DNA of 64,000 nucleotides from Pseudomonadota bacterium (GTDB lineage Bacteria > Myxococcota_A > UBA796 > GCA-2862545), in NCBI GenBank assembly GCA_947505245.1, contig CANNIZ010000001.1, positions 174,366-238,365 of the forward strand. Direction: 5' to 3'. The notes beneath the pieces were generated by a model, which made no database searches, was not told where the DNA came from, and saw nothing but the letters and a program-made list of their open reading frames with translations. Of the stretch, positions 1 to 11,717 are shown in pieces. Both the position numbers and the translations under genes were made by a program. Positions within the stretch are counted from its first letter, which is position 1, and the number at the start of each line of letters is the position of its first letter.

Positions 1-1
1 C

Positions 2-799
2 GGCGGCCTCGCGATGGCAGCCGGCGGGGCTATCGCGCAGGACTGGGGCTGGCGCGCCGCGTTCCCGATGCTCGGGCTGCCGGGCCTCCTCGTCGCGGCG
101 GTCGTGATGATGCTCCCGGAGCCCGAACGCGGCGCGGCGAAGGGCTCGGTCGCCGAAGCCGGTGAGCCGTTCGGCGTCGTGCTGCGCGCCAGCGTCACCC
201 CGTGGCTGCACACGTTCGGCTACGCGACGTTCGCGATCGCAGCGTCCGCCTGGTCGATCTGGGTGCCCTCGTACATCGCTGCGCGGTGGAGCCTCGAGCT
301 CAAGGACGTCGGGCTGATGTTCGGGTTGTGCACCGTGGTTGGCGGCCTGATCGGGACCACGCTCGGTGGCGTCACGGCGGACCTTCTGCAGCGGCGGTTC
401 CTCGGCGGACGCATGGCGTTTGGCGCGATCGTCGCGTTGCTGTCGGCGTTCGCGTGGCTCGGGCTGCTCACTGCGGAGACCCCGAACGTGGCGTACATCG
501 CTGTCACCTTCGGCATGGCGTTCGGCCTCGCGTGGCTCGGGCCCGCGTCCGCTGACGTGCAGGACCTCGTCGCGCCTGAGCACCGCGGCGTCGCGATCTC
601 GTCGTACTACCTCGTCGTGAACCTGCTCTCCTACGGCCTCGGCGCTCCCATGCTCGGCGCGCTGAACGACGTGGTTCCGAAGGGGAGCACCGGCCTCGTC
701 GCCTGCCCGATCGTCTGTCTCGTCGCGGCCGGGCTGCTCGTCGCCGGTTCGTACAGCCGCGCGCCGGCGGCCGCGGTAGCGAGCCCGCTCGCGGCGTAG
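2..799 (+). CDS. MFS transporter, C-terminal part (cut by window edge)
   Basis: The frame is open from the first bases, so the gene begins upstream; 265 residues are visible. The visible part has about seven hydrophobic helices, a cytoplasmic loop of motif-A type (GGVTADLLQRR), and a GAIAQDWGWRAAF segment typical of the end of the N-terminal six-helix bundle of major facilitator transporters. It is therefore an inner-membrane secondary transporter missing its first five or so helices. The layout suggests organic-anion or Spinster-like MFS members, but the substrate cannot be read from this part. A separate lipoprotein gene follows 21 bp downstream on the same strand. Confidence 0.85.
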   Translation, partial: GGLAMAAGGAIAQDWGWRAAFPMLGLPGLLVAAVVMMLPEPERGAAKGSVAEAGEPFGVVLRASVTPWLHTFGYATFAIAASAWSIWVPSYIAARWSLELKDVGLMFGLCTVVGGLIGTTLGGVTADLLQRRFLGGRMAFGAIVALLSAFAWLGLLTAETPNVAYIAVTFGMAFGLAWLGPASADVQDLVAPEHRGVAISSYYLVVNLLSYGLGAPMLGALNDVVPKGSTGLVACPIVCLVAAGLLVAGSYSRAPAAAVASPLAA

Positions 800-820
800 T
801 TACCGGGGTTACGGTACGGC

Positions 821-2284
821 ATGCTGTTGTTCCTGCTCGCGTGCGCGTCGGTCCCGATCGACAGCGCTGCCCCACCCGACACCGACCTTCCTGCCGTCCC
901 GCCGGGCGTCCTCGTGCTCGCGGGCGGTGGTTCCGAGGGCGACGACGAAGACGCGACGGCGTGGAGCGCCGGGCTTTATGCGGCGCTGCTCGAGGGGGGC
1001 GACGTCACCGGTGACGGGCGTGTCCGGGTCGCTGTCCTCTCCGCGTCGGACGAGACCGCGTGGATCCCGACCTACTTCACCTGGCTCGGCGCGAGCGAGG
1101 CGTTCAACCAGCGGGTCGCGAGCGCCGCCGCCGCGAACGACCCGGCGCTCGTCACCACCTTCGCTGACGTGGACGCCGTGTTCATCAAGGGCGGCGATCA
1201 GGGCGAGTACTACGACGCCTGGAACGAGTCGGTACTCGAGACGCAGGTGCGGGCGGTTCGCGCGCGCGGCGGTGGGGTGGGCGGCACGAGCGCCGGAGCG
1301 ATGTCGCTGTCGGCCTACGCGCTGGCGGGAAGCGCCGACTACGTAAGCGCGGACGTGCTCTCCGACGCCTGCACGTCGTACCTCGATGATGTCTCCGACG
1401 GCGGCACGAGCCTGCACGACGACTTCCTTGGCTTCGTCCCGGGCGCGCTCGTCGACACCCACTTCTCAGCGCGCGGGCGCCTCGGTCGACTCGCCGGCGC
1501 CCTCGCGAAGGCGATCGCGGAGGGGGCTCCGGCGGATCTGCTCGGAGTGGGGATCGACGAACAGACCGGCCTCGTCGTGCGCGGGTCGGACGTGGAGGTG
1601 CGCGGCGTCGGTTCGGTGGTGTTCCTGCAACCGGGAGACGAGCCCGCGGTGCGGATCCCCGGCGAGCCGCTGATCTGGGCCGGACTCGGGCTCGATCGGC
1701 TGACCGAAGGCTGCCACTACGACCTCGCGACGCGTGTGGCGAACCGCCCGGCCGACGCCGAACCCGTGCAGACCGCGCCGTTCGACGCCGCTCACACCGG
1801 CGATTGGGCCGCGAGCGGCGCGAGTCCGGAAGACGAAGAGAATTTCCGATGGGTCGTGCAGCGGAGCCCTGACACCTACGCTCTGCGCGGCGGCGACGCA
1901 ACGCCGCTCCTGCCGGACGCGTTCGGGTTGATGGACGCCCATGGCTCGGACCGCCGCGGCGCGAACGACGAGGTCGCGTTCCGCGCGCTGTACGAGCACC
2001 CCGAAGCGCTCGGGTTCCTCGTCGGCCGAGGGGGTGCGCTCGAGGTCGCGGCCGGTGAATCCCTGGTGCGTCTCGGCGCGAGCGGCGCCGGCGCCCCGAT
2101 CGCGACCATGGTGCTCGACGCCCACTCCGCCACGTGGCGCACGCTGTCGCCGAGCGTGTCCGCCGAGGACAGCGGTGACGGGGCGCTGCACGCCGCGGGC
2201 CTCACGGGGGTGACGCTGCACGTCCTGTACACCCCGGGTGACGCGCGAGGGCTTGACCTGGACGATCGGTCCGTTCATCCATAG
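821..2284 (+). CDS. Cyanophycinase-like (peptidase S51 family) lipoprotein
   Basis: This 487-residue protein starts with a very short signal and a lipobox-like LLAC, so it is probably anchored to a membrane by Cys8. Residues about 30-300 carry the S51 fold: a GGGSEGDDED segment, then GGDQGEYY, then the nucleophile elbow GGTSAGAM with the expected catalytic Ser157. Family members (cyanophycinase, dipeptidase E) cut beta-Asp-Arg or Asp-X bonds. The last 200 residues are an extension that I do not recognise; it has the feel of a beta-rich domain. The lipid anchor implies an extracytoplasmic enzyme, unlike cytoplasmic cyanophycinase. The substrate is inferred only at family level. Confidence 0.8.
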   Translation: MLLFLLACASVPIDSAAPPDTDLPAVPPGVLVLAGGGSEGDDEDATAWSAGLYAALLEGGDVTGDGRVRVAVLSASDETAWIPTYFTWLGASEAFNQRVASAAAANDPALVTTFADVDAVFIKGGDQGEYYDAWNESVLETQVRAVRARGGGVGGTSAGAMSLSAYALAGSADYVSADVLSDACTSYLDDVSDGGTSLHDDFLGFVPGALVDTHFSARGRLGRLAGALAKAIAEGAPADLLGVGIDEQTGLVVRGSDVEVRGVGSVVFLQPGDEPAVRIPGEPLIWAGLGLDRLTEGCHYDLATRVANRPADAEPVQTAPFDAAHTGDWAASGASPEDEENFRWVVQRSPDTYALRGGDATPLLPDAFGLMDAHGSDRRGANDEVAFRALYEHPEALGFLVGRGGALEVAAGESLVRLGASGAGAPIATMVLDAHSATWRTLSPSVSAEDSGDGALHAAGLTGVTLHVLYTPGDARGLDLDDRSVHP

Positions 2285-2301
2285 GCGGTGCTGGAGGCCC
2301 A

Positions 2302-3198
2302 ATGTTGCTGTTCGCGCTGTCTGTCGCCCACGCCGGTGACCTCGTCGCCACCCTCGATGGCGCGCCGTACGTCGTAAAGACCGCGGTCGCGAAGCCTGAT
2401 CCCCACCGGCCGTGGGTGTGGGGCGTGCTGGTGAGCGACGGCGTGCACGGGTGCCCGGACTTCGCGGCGGGCGCTGCCGCGCTGGAGACGCGGCTGGTGG
2501 TGATGTTCGGCTCGGCGACGCCGGGAGCGCCGGCCACGTTCCTGCTCTCCTCGGACGCACAGGGCGCCGATATGGCGCTCGATCGGCGCGCGGTGACGGT
2601 GGGTTCGGTGCCCGACGCGCCCGGGCCCGGCGGCACGATCGAGGTCGACGTCGCGGGGCCGCGGCTGGTGATCAACGGCACGGTCCCGTTCGAGCTTTGC
2701 GCGCCGCTCGGCGAACGGCCTGCGATGTCGTGGGGCACCAAGGCCAGCAAGGTGACGCTCACGAACGTGGCGCCGTTCGACGAGCCGGACAAGAAGCTGA
2801 AGGTAACGATGGTGCTCCCGGACGGGTGGACCGCCGCGCCGCCGAGCAAGGAGGACTTCCAATCCGACACCCGCTGGACCGCGCCGGACGGGATGACCGT
2901 GTTGGCCGTGGGCTTGGACGCGCCGCCCGCAGACTTCGCGAAGGAGGCGGAGGCCCAGGCGAAGGCGACGGCGGAGGCGTGGTCTTCGCTCGGTGCGACG
3001 GTGCGACGCAACGAGGCCGTGAGCGCAGGTGCGTGGGTCCTCGAATACGGTCCGGCTGCGACGCGCACGCTCGAGGTGATGCGCTACGACCCCGGAATGG
3101 CGTGGCAGGTCCACTGCACGATCGTGTCCGACAACGCGGGCGCGGACGCGATCTTCGACGAAGCGAAAGCCGCGTGTGTGGGACTCGTCGCGCGGTAG
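2302..3198 (+). CDS. Secreted protein of unknown function
   Basis: The 298-residue product starts with a short signal peptide ending in AHA, preceded by a good ribosome site (GGAGG, 7 bases before the ATG). The mature part is mostly beta-type with few charged helices; a stretch near residues 215-240 is Ala/Glu-rich and probably helical. Three cysteines are spread through the chain. It lies 17 bp after the cyanophycinase-like lipoprotein and 41 bp before a beta-barrel-like gene, so the three may be one transcript of envelope proteins. I recognise no family. Confidence 0.75.
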   Translation: MLLFALSVAHAGDLVATLDGAPYVVKTAVAKPDPHRPWVWGVLVSDGVHGCPDFAAGAAALETRLVVMFGSATPGAPATFLLSSDAQGADMALDRRAVTVGSVPDAPGPGGTIEVDVAGPRLVINGTVPFELCAPLGERPAMSWGTKASKVTLTNVAPFDEPDKKLKVTMVLPDGWTAAPPSKEDFQSDTRWTAPDGMTVLAVGLDAPPADFAKEAEAQAKATAEAWSSLGATVRRNEAVSAGAWVLEYGPAATRTLEVMRYDPGMAWQVHCTIVSDNAGADAIFDEAKAACVGLVAR

Positions 3199-3239
3199 TC
3201 GACCCGAACCGGTAGACTCGATCGCCCAGGAGTCCGCAA

Positions 3240-3845
3240 ATGACCATGCTCGCGTTGGTTGGTGTCGCGTTCGCCGCTCCCCACGGCCCCACCGCTGCCG
3301 CGGGCGTGGTGCTCGCGCCAAGCGTGGACCTCGGCTCCGCGACGCTAAGACCGCTGGTGGGGCCTGTCGTGGAGGGGGGCTACCAGATCGGGGATTGGGT
3401 CAACCACGAGTTCCTCGTCCAGTTCACGACGTCGTTTGGCGGGGTCGACTACGGCGACGTGCCGCTCAACGGCGGGGCGAGCCTGCTCACCATCGCCGGG
3501 GGCTATCGCCTGCGCCTGGATCTGTTCGGGAAGGAGGGGCGCGGCGGCGTCTCGCCGTTCCTCGGCGCGGGCCTGCTGATCGGCGCAGGGCGCCTCGGCA
3601 TGAACACGTCGTCGGACGATCCCGACGTTCAGCAGGACATCGAAGACGGAGACTTCGCTAACAAGTCCGAATCCCTGCCGTTCCTCGAGCTCCATGCGCT
3701 GCTGGGCGTCCGCGTCCACGCGACCGAGGCCATCGGAATTCGCGCCGAGATCGCGAGCTCGACCTACGGCGGCATCACCGCCTGGCAGCCAAAGATTGGC
3801 TTCGACAAGTCGTTTGGCGCACCGCGAACGCACACCGCGAAGTGA
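3240..3845 (+). CDS. Outer-membrane beta-barrel-like protein
   Basis: A 201-residue secreted protein: the signal peptide ends around VAFAAP and an AGGAG-type ribosome site precedes the ATG. The mature chain alternates hydrophobic and polar residues in strands such as GGYQIGDWVNHEFLVQFTT, LTIAGGYRLRLDLFG and SPFLGAGLLIGAG, separated by Gly/Asp turns. This is the usual appearance of small OmpA- or porin-like barrels of about eight strands. It does not end in the classical C-terminal aromatic residue, so membership of the barrel class is an inference from pattern only. It precedes gyrB by 107 bp. Confidence 0.6.
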   Translation: MTMLALVGVAFAAPHGPTAAAGVVLAPSVDLGSATLRPLVGPVVEGGYQIGDWVNHEFLVQFTTSFGGVDYGDVPLNGGASLLTIAGGYRLRLDLFGKEGRGGVSPFLGAGLLIGAGRLGMNTSSDDPDVQQDIEDGDFANKSESLPFLELHALLGVRVHATEAIGIRAEIASSTYGGITAWQPKIGFDKSFGAPRTHTAK

Positions 3846-3892
3846 CCCGATTCGGGTGAAGTGCGGCCGGTATCGACGCCAGATCAGCCTGA

Positions 3893-6385
<2,493 letters not shown>

Positions 6386-6433
6386 GGTCGCGGTTCCCGC
6401 CCGCTTTCGGGTATGGTCGCCCGAGGGGGTTTC

Positions 6434-9400
6434 ATGCGCGTTTCACGGACGGTGTTGCCGTTGGGGATCGCCCTGGCTGCGGGCTGCGCGCCAGCGGAAG
6501 CTCCGCCCGCGCCGATCGACCTCGGCGACCTCGGCGCGCGCGCGGACGCGTCCTCCTACCAGCTCGTCGCGGACGGGGTCGGCTTCCGGTTCGCGAATCC
6601 GGCCAGGGGAACCGGCGCCCACGTCGACGGTGACGCGTTGGTCGTCGCACACGCCGGTCGGGACAGCTTCACCGTACGCACGCTGGCGGTGGACGGGGTC
6701 CGTTCGCCCGGCGTGGCCGACGCCGGCGCGTGTGTACCGGACGGGCGGGTGGACCTGTGGGGTGCCTGCCTGCGCCGTTTGGACGTAGCGCGCGAGGGCG
6801 TGACGGAGTGGTGGCAGAACGGCCCCGAGGGCTTCGAGCACGGGTTCACCGTCGACGTGGTCCAGGGTCCCAGGCTCGTGATCGAGGTGGGATTCGAAGG
6901 CGCCGCCGTCGCGGTGGACGCCGAGGGCGTCACCCTGACCCCCGCCATGGGCGAGCCCTGGCGGTACGATCACCTCGTCGCCACCGACGCGAGCGGGCGT
7001 GAGCTGGACGCGGGGTTCGAGGGCATGGACGGAGGCGTCGCCCTGGTGATCGACGTCGCCGACGCCGAGCTGCCGATCACGGTCGATCCAGTGCTCACGC
7101 CCCACACCACCCTGCTCGAAGGCGCCACGGACGGCGAGCGCTTCGGGGGCACGGTCGCGGGCGCTGGCGACGTCAGCGGCGACGGCATCCCGGACCTGAT
7201 CGTCGGCTTCCCCTCGTGGTCGGGCGGACCGCTCACCAACGCCGGCGGCTTCGCGATCTTTAACGGCAAGGGCGTGCCGGGCATGGTCGATGCCACGCCG
7301 TCCTTCACGCAGTTCGGGACGGTGGCCGCGCAGCAGCTCGGGATCTCCGTCTCCACCGCGGGTGACCTCGACGGTGACGGACGAACGGACGTGGTGGTGG
7401 GCGGCCAGGGGCTCGTGCGCATCCTGCGAGGCACGATCACAGGCTCCCTGAGTCCCCTGTCGGACATCCCGATCGGCTCCGGCTCCAACGTGGTCACGGT
7501 GGCCGGCGCCGGTGACGTCGACGGCGACGGTCTCTCGGACATCGTCGTTGGGGAGCAGGAGTTGACTTCGCCCCTGACCAAGCAGGGCGCGGTCTATATC
7601 ATCCGGGGCCTGAATCCGACCCTCGCCACCCTGATCGACAAGGGCGTGGTGAACGCGCAGCTCGGGGCCTCGGTCGCGGGACTCGGCGACATCAACGACG
7701 ACGGGCTCGACGATTTCGCTGCCGGCGCCCCTGGAACCAGCACGAACCTCGGGGCCGTGCGCGTCTACAAGGGCGTGACGGCCGGCCTGCCGACGTTCGT
7801 CACCACGCTGACAGGCCTGGGCGGTCGGTTCGGAGCCTCCGTGGCGGGTGCCGGCGACTTCAACGGCGACGGGTACGCCGACCTCGCGGTGGGCGCGCCG
7901 AACCAGAGCGGCACTTCCCCCAACGCCGGCGCGGTCTACGTGTACCCCGGGAACGCCTCCGCCAACGGGAGCATCGGCGGCGTGCCGATGATGAAGTTCG
8001 AGCCCACTGTCACGGGCGCGAGCTTCGGGACCGGGCTCGACGGCGGCGGCGACCTGAACGGTGACGGCCTGTCCGACTTGTTGGTGGGAGCGCCCCACTA
8101 CGGCATCACGGATGAAGGCGCCGTGTATGCGCTGTTCGGGACGCGCGGCGCCACCCCGATGTTCTCGAGCACGCCCCTCGTCACGGGTGGGCGAGCCCTG
8201 GCGGGCCTGGGCCACGCCGTCGCGCTCGTCGGGGACCTCGACGGTGACGGGCTGACCGACGCTGCCCTCGGTGTCCCCGGCTGGGACCTGCTCGGCCCTG
8301 CTCGCGGGCGCGTGCAGCTGCATCGCGGTCAGGCGGCTGGTACTGGAAGGATCGGAGAACGCAGCACCAATACCGTGGGCGCGGGTCGGGGCAGCGTCGC
8401 GATCGTCGGCGACTTCGACGGGGACGGGTACGACGAGGTCGTCGTGGGGCTGCCCGGCTGCGACGACGGGGGCACGGACGTCGGCTGTCTGCGAGGGTAC
8501 CGAGGCGGAGTGAACGGCCTCGAGGTGAGCCCGTCGTGGACGCTGTCAGGCACGCAGGTCGGCGGCCGCCTCGGCGCCAGCGTGACCTCCGGCGACTTCG
8601 ACGGGGACGGCCGCTTGGATCTTGCGGTCGGGGCCCCGGGCTGGGACGGCGGCTCGACCGACGAAGGCGCGGTGTTCGTGTGGCGGAACGACGGGTGGCC
8701 GCTACCCCCGACGCCGTCCCTGCAGCTCGAGATCAACTTCGCGCAGTCGGCGTTCGGCGGCTCCGTCGCTGCGGCCGGTGACGTCGATCGGGACGGATTC
8801 GACGACCTCCTGGTGGGCGCGCCGGGGTGCGACATCGGTGGTCCGAACCGCGGCCGGGTGCACCTGTTCCGGGGGGGCGAAGCCGGCCTCGGCGCTGCGC
8901 CGGCGTACTTCTTCGCGGGGACGCAAGATGAGGCGCAGCTCGGCGCGAACGTGGACGCCGCCGGCGACGTGAACGGTGACGGGTACGCCGACGTCGTTTT
9001 CAACGCGCCGCTCTGGAACGGGTCGACGCCCGACGTCGGACGAGTCGAGGTGGTGCTCGGGTCGCCTACGGGGCTCCGCCTCGACTCGAAGTGGTCGACC
9101 GAGGGCGAGGCCGAGGGCGTGCGACTCGGCGGGGGTTGGGACGTCACCACCAACACATCTGACGGCGACGGCATCGTAGGCCGGGTGGACGTCGAGCGCG
9201 ACGGGTACGCGGACCTGTTCCTGGGGGCGTGGCGCTCCTCGGGCGGCGCGGTCAACGGTGGCATGGTGCGACGGTGGCGGGGCTCCGTGAACGGACCGGA
9301 GTTCGTGTCGGTGCTCGGGCAGCACACGGGCTCCACGCCGGAAGGTCGGAACGGCTTCGCGCTCGCCGCCGGGGACCTCAACGGCGACGGCTACGGCGAC

Positions 9401-11074
9401 CTGGTGGCGACAAACCCCGGTACGGGCCTCGCGACCTACGACCAGTTCAACGGTCCCGTCGGCTTCCCAGGCGGGAGCTGGGGCTACGGATCGCCGAACG
9501 GCCCCAACGGCGAGTTCGGCGCGGCCGTGGACGTCGGCGACTACAACCACGACGGGTGCGCCGACATCGTGATCTCGGAGGCGTCTCTCAACCGCGTGCA
9601 CTTGTACGCCGGGTGTGTCGCCGACTATGGGCCGAACCCCACTCCGGGTCCCCGCATCGCGGCGCACCAGGAGGGTCCCGGCGCGTTGCCGGCGTTGAGC
9701 CCGGGCCTCCGGGTGCCTGCCAACGGGTTCGACGCTGGCTTCCTTGCGACGCGCACTCACCTCGGCCGACAGGTTGTTGCGATCGAGGTCGAGGTCCAGC
9801 CGCTCGGGTCGGCGTTCGGGAGCCCGGCCCAATACACCGCGGTGGGGGCAGACACGCTCCGGTTCGGAACCACGGCCTTGACGTCGGCACGTCCACTGGT
9901 GGACGACACGTCCTACCACTGGCGCGCGCGCGTGCTGTACGACCCGACCCGCGCGAGCACCGACGTCTCCTCGCGTTGGTACTACGGCGGCTACAGCGGG
10001 GACGCCTCCGGCACCCACGTCGTCACGAAGTGCCCCCCAGGAGACCTCGACAACGACAGCATCCCGGACTGCATCGACCAGGACCACGACAACGACGGCG
10101 ACCTCGATCGCACCGACTGCGACGACGTGAACCCGACGATCTCGACGCTCGCGGTCGAGGTCTGCGACGCGATCGACCAGGACTGCGACGGCGATGTGAA
10201 CGAGGCCTTTCCCGACTTTGATGGTGACGCGTCGATCGACTGTGTCGATCTCGACGACGACGGCGACGGCGACCCGGACGTGAGCGACTGCGCGGACTTC
10301 GACGCGGCGATCCACCACGGAGCCACCGAGCTGTGCGACCTCGTCGACCAGAACTGCAGCGGCGACGTGGTCGACGCGTTCGTCGACACCGACGGGGACG
10401 GCACGCCGGACTGCACGGACGACGACGACGACGGTGACCTCGACCTCGACGGGGCCGACTGCGACCCGCTCGACGAGACGATCTTCCACGGCGCGGCTGA
10501 GCTGTGTGACGAAGTCGATCAGGACTGCGACGGCGACCTCGTCGACGGGTTTGAGAACACCGACGGCGATGCCAAACCGGACTGCGTCGACGACGATGAC
10601 GACGGCGACCTGGACCTCGACGAGAGCGACTGCAAGCCGCTGGACGCGTTGATCTCGCATACGGCGGTTGAGCTGTGCGACGCGATCGACCAGAACTGCG
10701 ACGGCAACGCGGCCGAGGGGTTCCCCGACGTTGACGGTGACCACGTCGCGGACTGCGTGGACGACGACGACGACAACGACGACGACCCCGATGTCACGGA
10801 CTGCGCGGACGACGATCCGGCGATCCACGCCGGCGCCGACGAGCAGTGCGACCTGATCGACAGCGACTGTGACGGTCTGCTCGACGAGGGTTGCGACACG
10901 GCGGTCCTGGATACGGACACCGCCGACACCGAAGACACCGACACGTCGGACCTCGAAACGGCCGCGGAGTGGGTGACCGGCGGGGGCTGCCATTGCGGCA
11001 GCGGGAGCGCGCTTTCGCTGCTGTGGACGGCGCCGCTCGCGCTGCTGGCGCGTCGTCGTCGTCGGGCGTGTTAG
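6434..11074 (+). CDS. Giant FG-GAP / MopE-type lipoprotein with MYXO-CTERM-like tail
   Basis: I chose the second in-frame ATG (6434) because GAGGGGG sits just before it and it directly opens a lipoprotein signal ending LAAGC. The 1546-residue product has about 14 FG-GAP-type calcium-binding repeats (pattern GDxNGDGxxDxxVG) from residue 240 to 1050, as in integrin-alpha propellers; a beta-sandwich-like segment; then about six acidic units of the form CDxxDQDCDGD interleaved with DxDxDG calcium motifs, as in MopE-type proteins. A Thr/Asp linker leads to GGGCHC, a hydrophobic stretch and five arginines, resembling the MYXO-CTERM surface-sorting signal. It is probably surface-displayed and calcium-dependent; the ligand is unknown. 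Confidence 0.85.
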   Translation: MRVSRTVLPLGIALAAGCAPAEAPPAPIDLGDLGARADASSYQLVADGVGFRFANPARGTGAHVDGDALVVAHAGRDSFTVRTLAVDGVRSPGVADAGACVPDGRVDLWGACLRRLDVAREGVTEWWQNGPEGFEHGFTVDVVQGPRLVIEVGFEGAAVAVDAEGVTLTPAMGEPWRYDHLVATDASGRELDAGFEGMDGGVALVIDVADAELPITVDPVLTPHTTLLEGATDGERFGGTVAGAGDVSGDGIPDLIVGFPSWSGGPLTNAGGFAIFNGKGVPGMVDATPSFTQFGTVAAQQLGISVSTAGDLDGDGRTDVVVGGQGLVRILRGTITGSLSPLSDIPIGSGSNVVTVAGAGDVDGDGLSDIVVGEQELTSPLTKQGAVYIIRGLNPTLATLIDKGVVNAQLGASVAGLGDINDDGLDDFAAGAPGTSTNLGAVRVYKGVTAGLPTFVTTLTGLGGRFGASVAGAGDFNGDGYADLAVGAPNQSGTSPNAGAVYVYPGNASANGSIGGVPMMKFEPTVTGASFGTGLDGGGDLNGDGLSDLLVGAPHYGITDEGAVYALFGTRGATPMFSSTPLVTGGRALAGLGHAVALVGDLDGDGLTDAALGVPGWDLLGPARGRVQLHRGQAAGTGRIGERSTNTVGAGRGSVAIVGDFDGDGYDEVVVGLPGCDDGGTDVGCLRGYRGGVNGLEVSPSWTLSGTQVGGRLGASVTSGDFDGDGRLDLAVGAPGWDGGSTDEGAVFVWRNDGWPLPPTPSLQLEINFAQSAFGGSVAAAGDVDRDGFDDLLVGAPGCDIGGPNRGRVHLFRGGEAGLGAAPAYFFAGTQDEAQLGANVDAAGDVNGDGYADVVFNAPLWNGSTPDVGRVEVVLGSPTGLRLDSKWSTEGEAEGVRLGGGWDVTTNTSDGDGIVGRVDVERDGYADLFLGAWRSSGGAVNGGMVRRWRGSVNGPEFVSVLGQHTGSTPEGRNGFALAAGDLNGDGYGDLVATNPGTGLATYDQFNGPVGFPGGSWGYGSPNGPNGEFGAAVDVGDYNHDGCADIVISEASLNRVHLYAGCVADYGPNPTPGPRIAAHQEGPGALPALSPGLRVPANGFDAGFLATRTHLGRQVVAIEVEVQPLGSAFGSPAQYTAVGADTLRFGTTALTSARPLVDDTSYHWRARVLYDPTRASTDVSSRWYYGGYSGDASGTHVVTKCPPGDLDNDSIPDCIDQDHDNDGDLDRTDCDDVNPTISTLAVEVCDAIDQDCDGDVNEAFPDFDGDASIDCVDLDDDGDGDPDVSDCADFDAAIHHGATELCDLVDQNCSGDVVDAFVDTDGDGTPDCTDDDDDGDLDLDGADCDPLDETIFHGAAELCDEVDQDCDGDLVDGFENTDGDAKPDCVDDDDDGDLDLDESDCKPLDALISHTAVELCDAIDQNCDGNAAEGFPDVDGDHVADCVDDDDDNDDDPDVTDCADDDPAIHAGADEQCDLIDSDCDGLLDEGCDTAVLDTDTADTEDTDTSDLETAAEWVTGGGCHCGSGSALSLLWTAPLALLARRRRRAC

Positions 11075-11083
11075 GGTGGCTTC

Positions 11084-11689
11084 ATGCTGATCGCAACGCT
11101 GTTCGCCTGTGTGAACCCGCCCCCACAACCGGAGCAGCCGCCCGCGGTGTCGCTGGTCGCGACCGTGCCCGAAGCTGTCGTCGCGCCTCCGGTCGTCGCG
11201 GCTCCCGTGGTCGCACAGGGTTCCTTGGTCGAAATTGGCGCCGTGCCGCCGGACTTCACGCTGATGGACCGCAACCCCAAGTCGCCGGGGAACGGTCAGC
11301 CGGTGTCGCCCAAGGACTACGTCGGCAGCGCCGCCGGGTTCTACTTCACCCACGCGACTTGAGGCGGCTGTCGTAGCCAGTTTGGCTACCTTGCCCAGAT
11401 CGACCAGGAGCTCGCCAAGGAGCACCCGGAGCTGCCGATCGACCTCGTCGCCGTGAACCTCACAGGCCTCGAGGGCGGCCTGCCTGAGATGCCCGCCGAT
11501 CTGCCCGTGCTGCAGGACACCGCCGACGTCAACGTGTGGGCGAAGTGGGGCGGCCAGTGGCGCGACGTCGTGATCGTCGACCGCAAGGGTCAAAAGACCG
11601 CGGTGTACAACCTCTCCGAGCACGACCTCGGCGACCCGGCCAACCGCGACGCGCTCAAGGTCCTGCTCGTCGAAGCCAGCAAACCCTAG
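11084..11689 (+). CDS. Selenocysteine-containing thioredoxin-fold (redoxin) lipoprotein
   Basis: The frame opened at 11084 meets TGA at 11360-11362 and then stays open to 11689. Read through, it is one 201-residue protein: a short lipoprotein signal (LFAC), a Pro/Val linker, a redoxin start (VPPDFTLMD), then FYFTHAT-U-GGCRSQFGYL and a normal thioredoxin-fold remainder ending in the DVVIVDRKGQ strand. The TGA falls at the first position of the CxxC active site, giving U93-G-G-C96. A perfect hairpin lies 10 bases after it. Stopping at TGA would remove the active site and most of the fold. Role inferred: envelope thiol/selenol oxidoreductase or peroxidase. A sequencing error replacing a Cys codon is the main alternative. 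Confidence 0.88.
11373..11389 (+). promoter_or_regulatory. Bacterial SECIS-like hairpin
   Basis: The sequence GTAGCCA-GTT-TGGCTAC is a perfect 7-bp stem with a 3-base loop, starting 10 bases after the in-frame TGA and leaving 17 bases between TGA and the loop. The loop begins with G. This matches the recalled bacterial SECIS rules (stem-loop within the coding region, G in the first two loop positions, 16-37 bases from UGA) and closely matches the position and 17-base size of the E. coli fdhF minihairpin. It lacks that element's bulged U. It is expected to bind SelB and deliver Sec-tRNA. Confidence 0.85.
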
Positions 11690-11717
11690 GCGTGTCCACG
11701 CGGTGTAGGCTGGCCGC

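Noticed and set aside
3845..3857. ACCCGA-T-TCGGGT palindrome after the beta-barrel gene
   Set aside because: A clean 13-base palindrome, but with no T-tract, no second copy seen and no clear link to the gyrB promoter. Too short to interpret.
11453..11689. Separate small gene starting at GTG 11453
   Set aside because: It is the C-terminal third of the selenoprotein frame and has no independent start signal or ribosome site.
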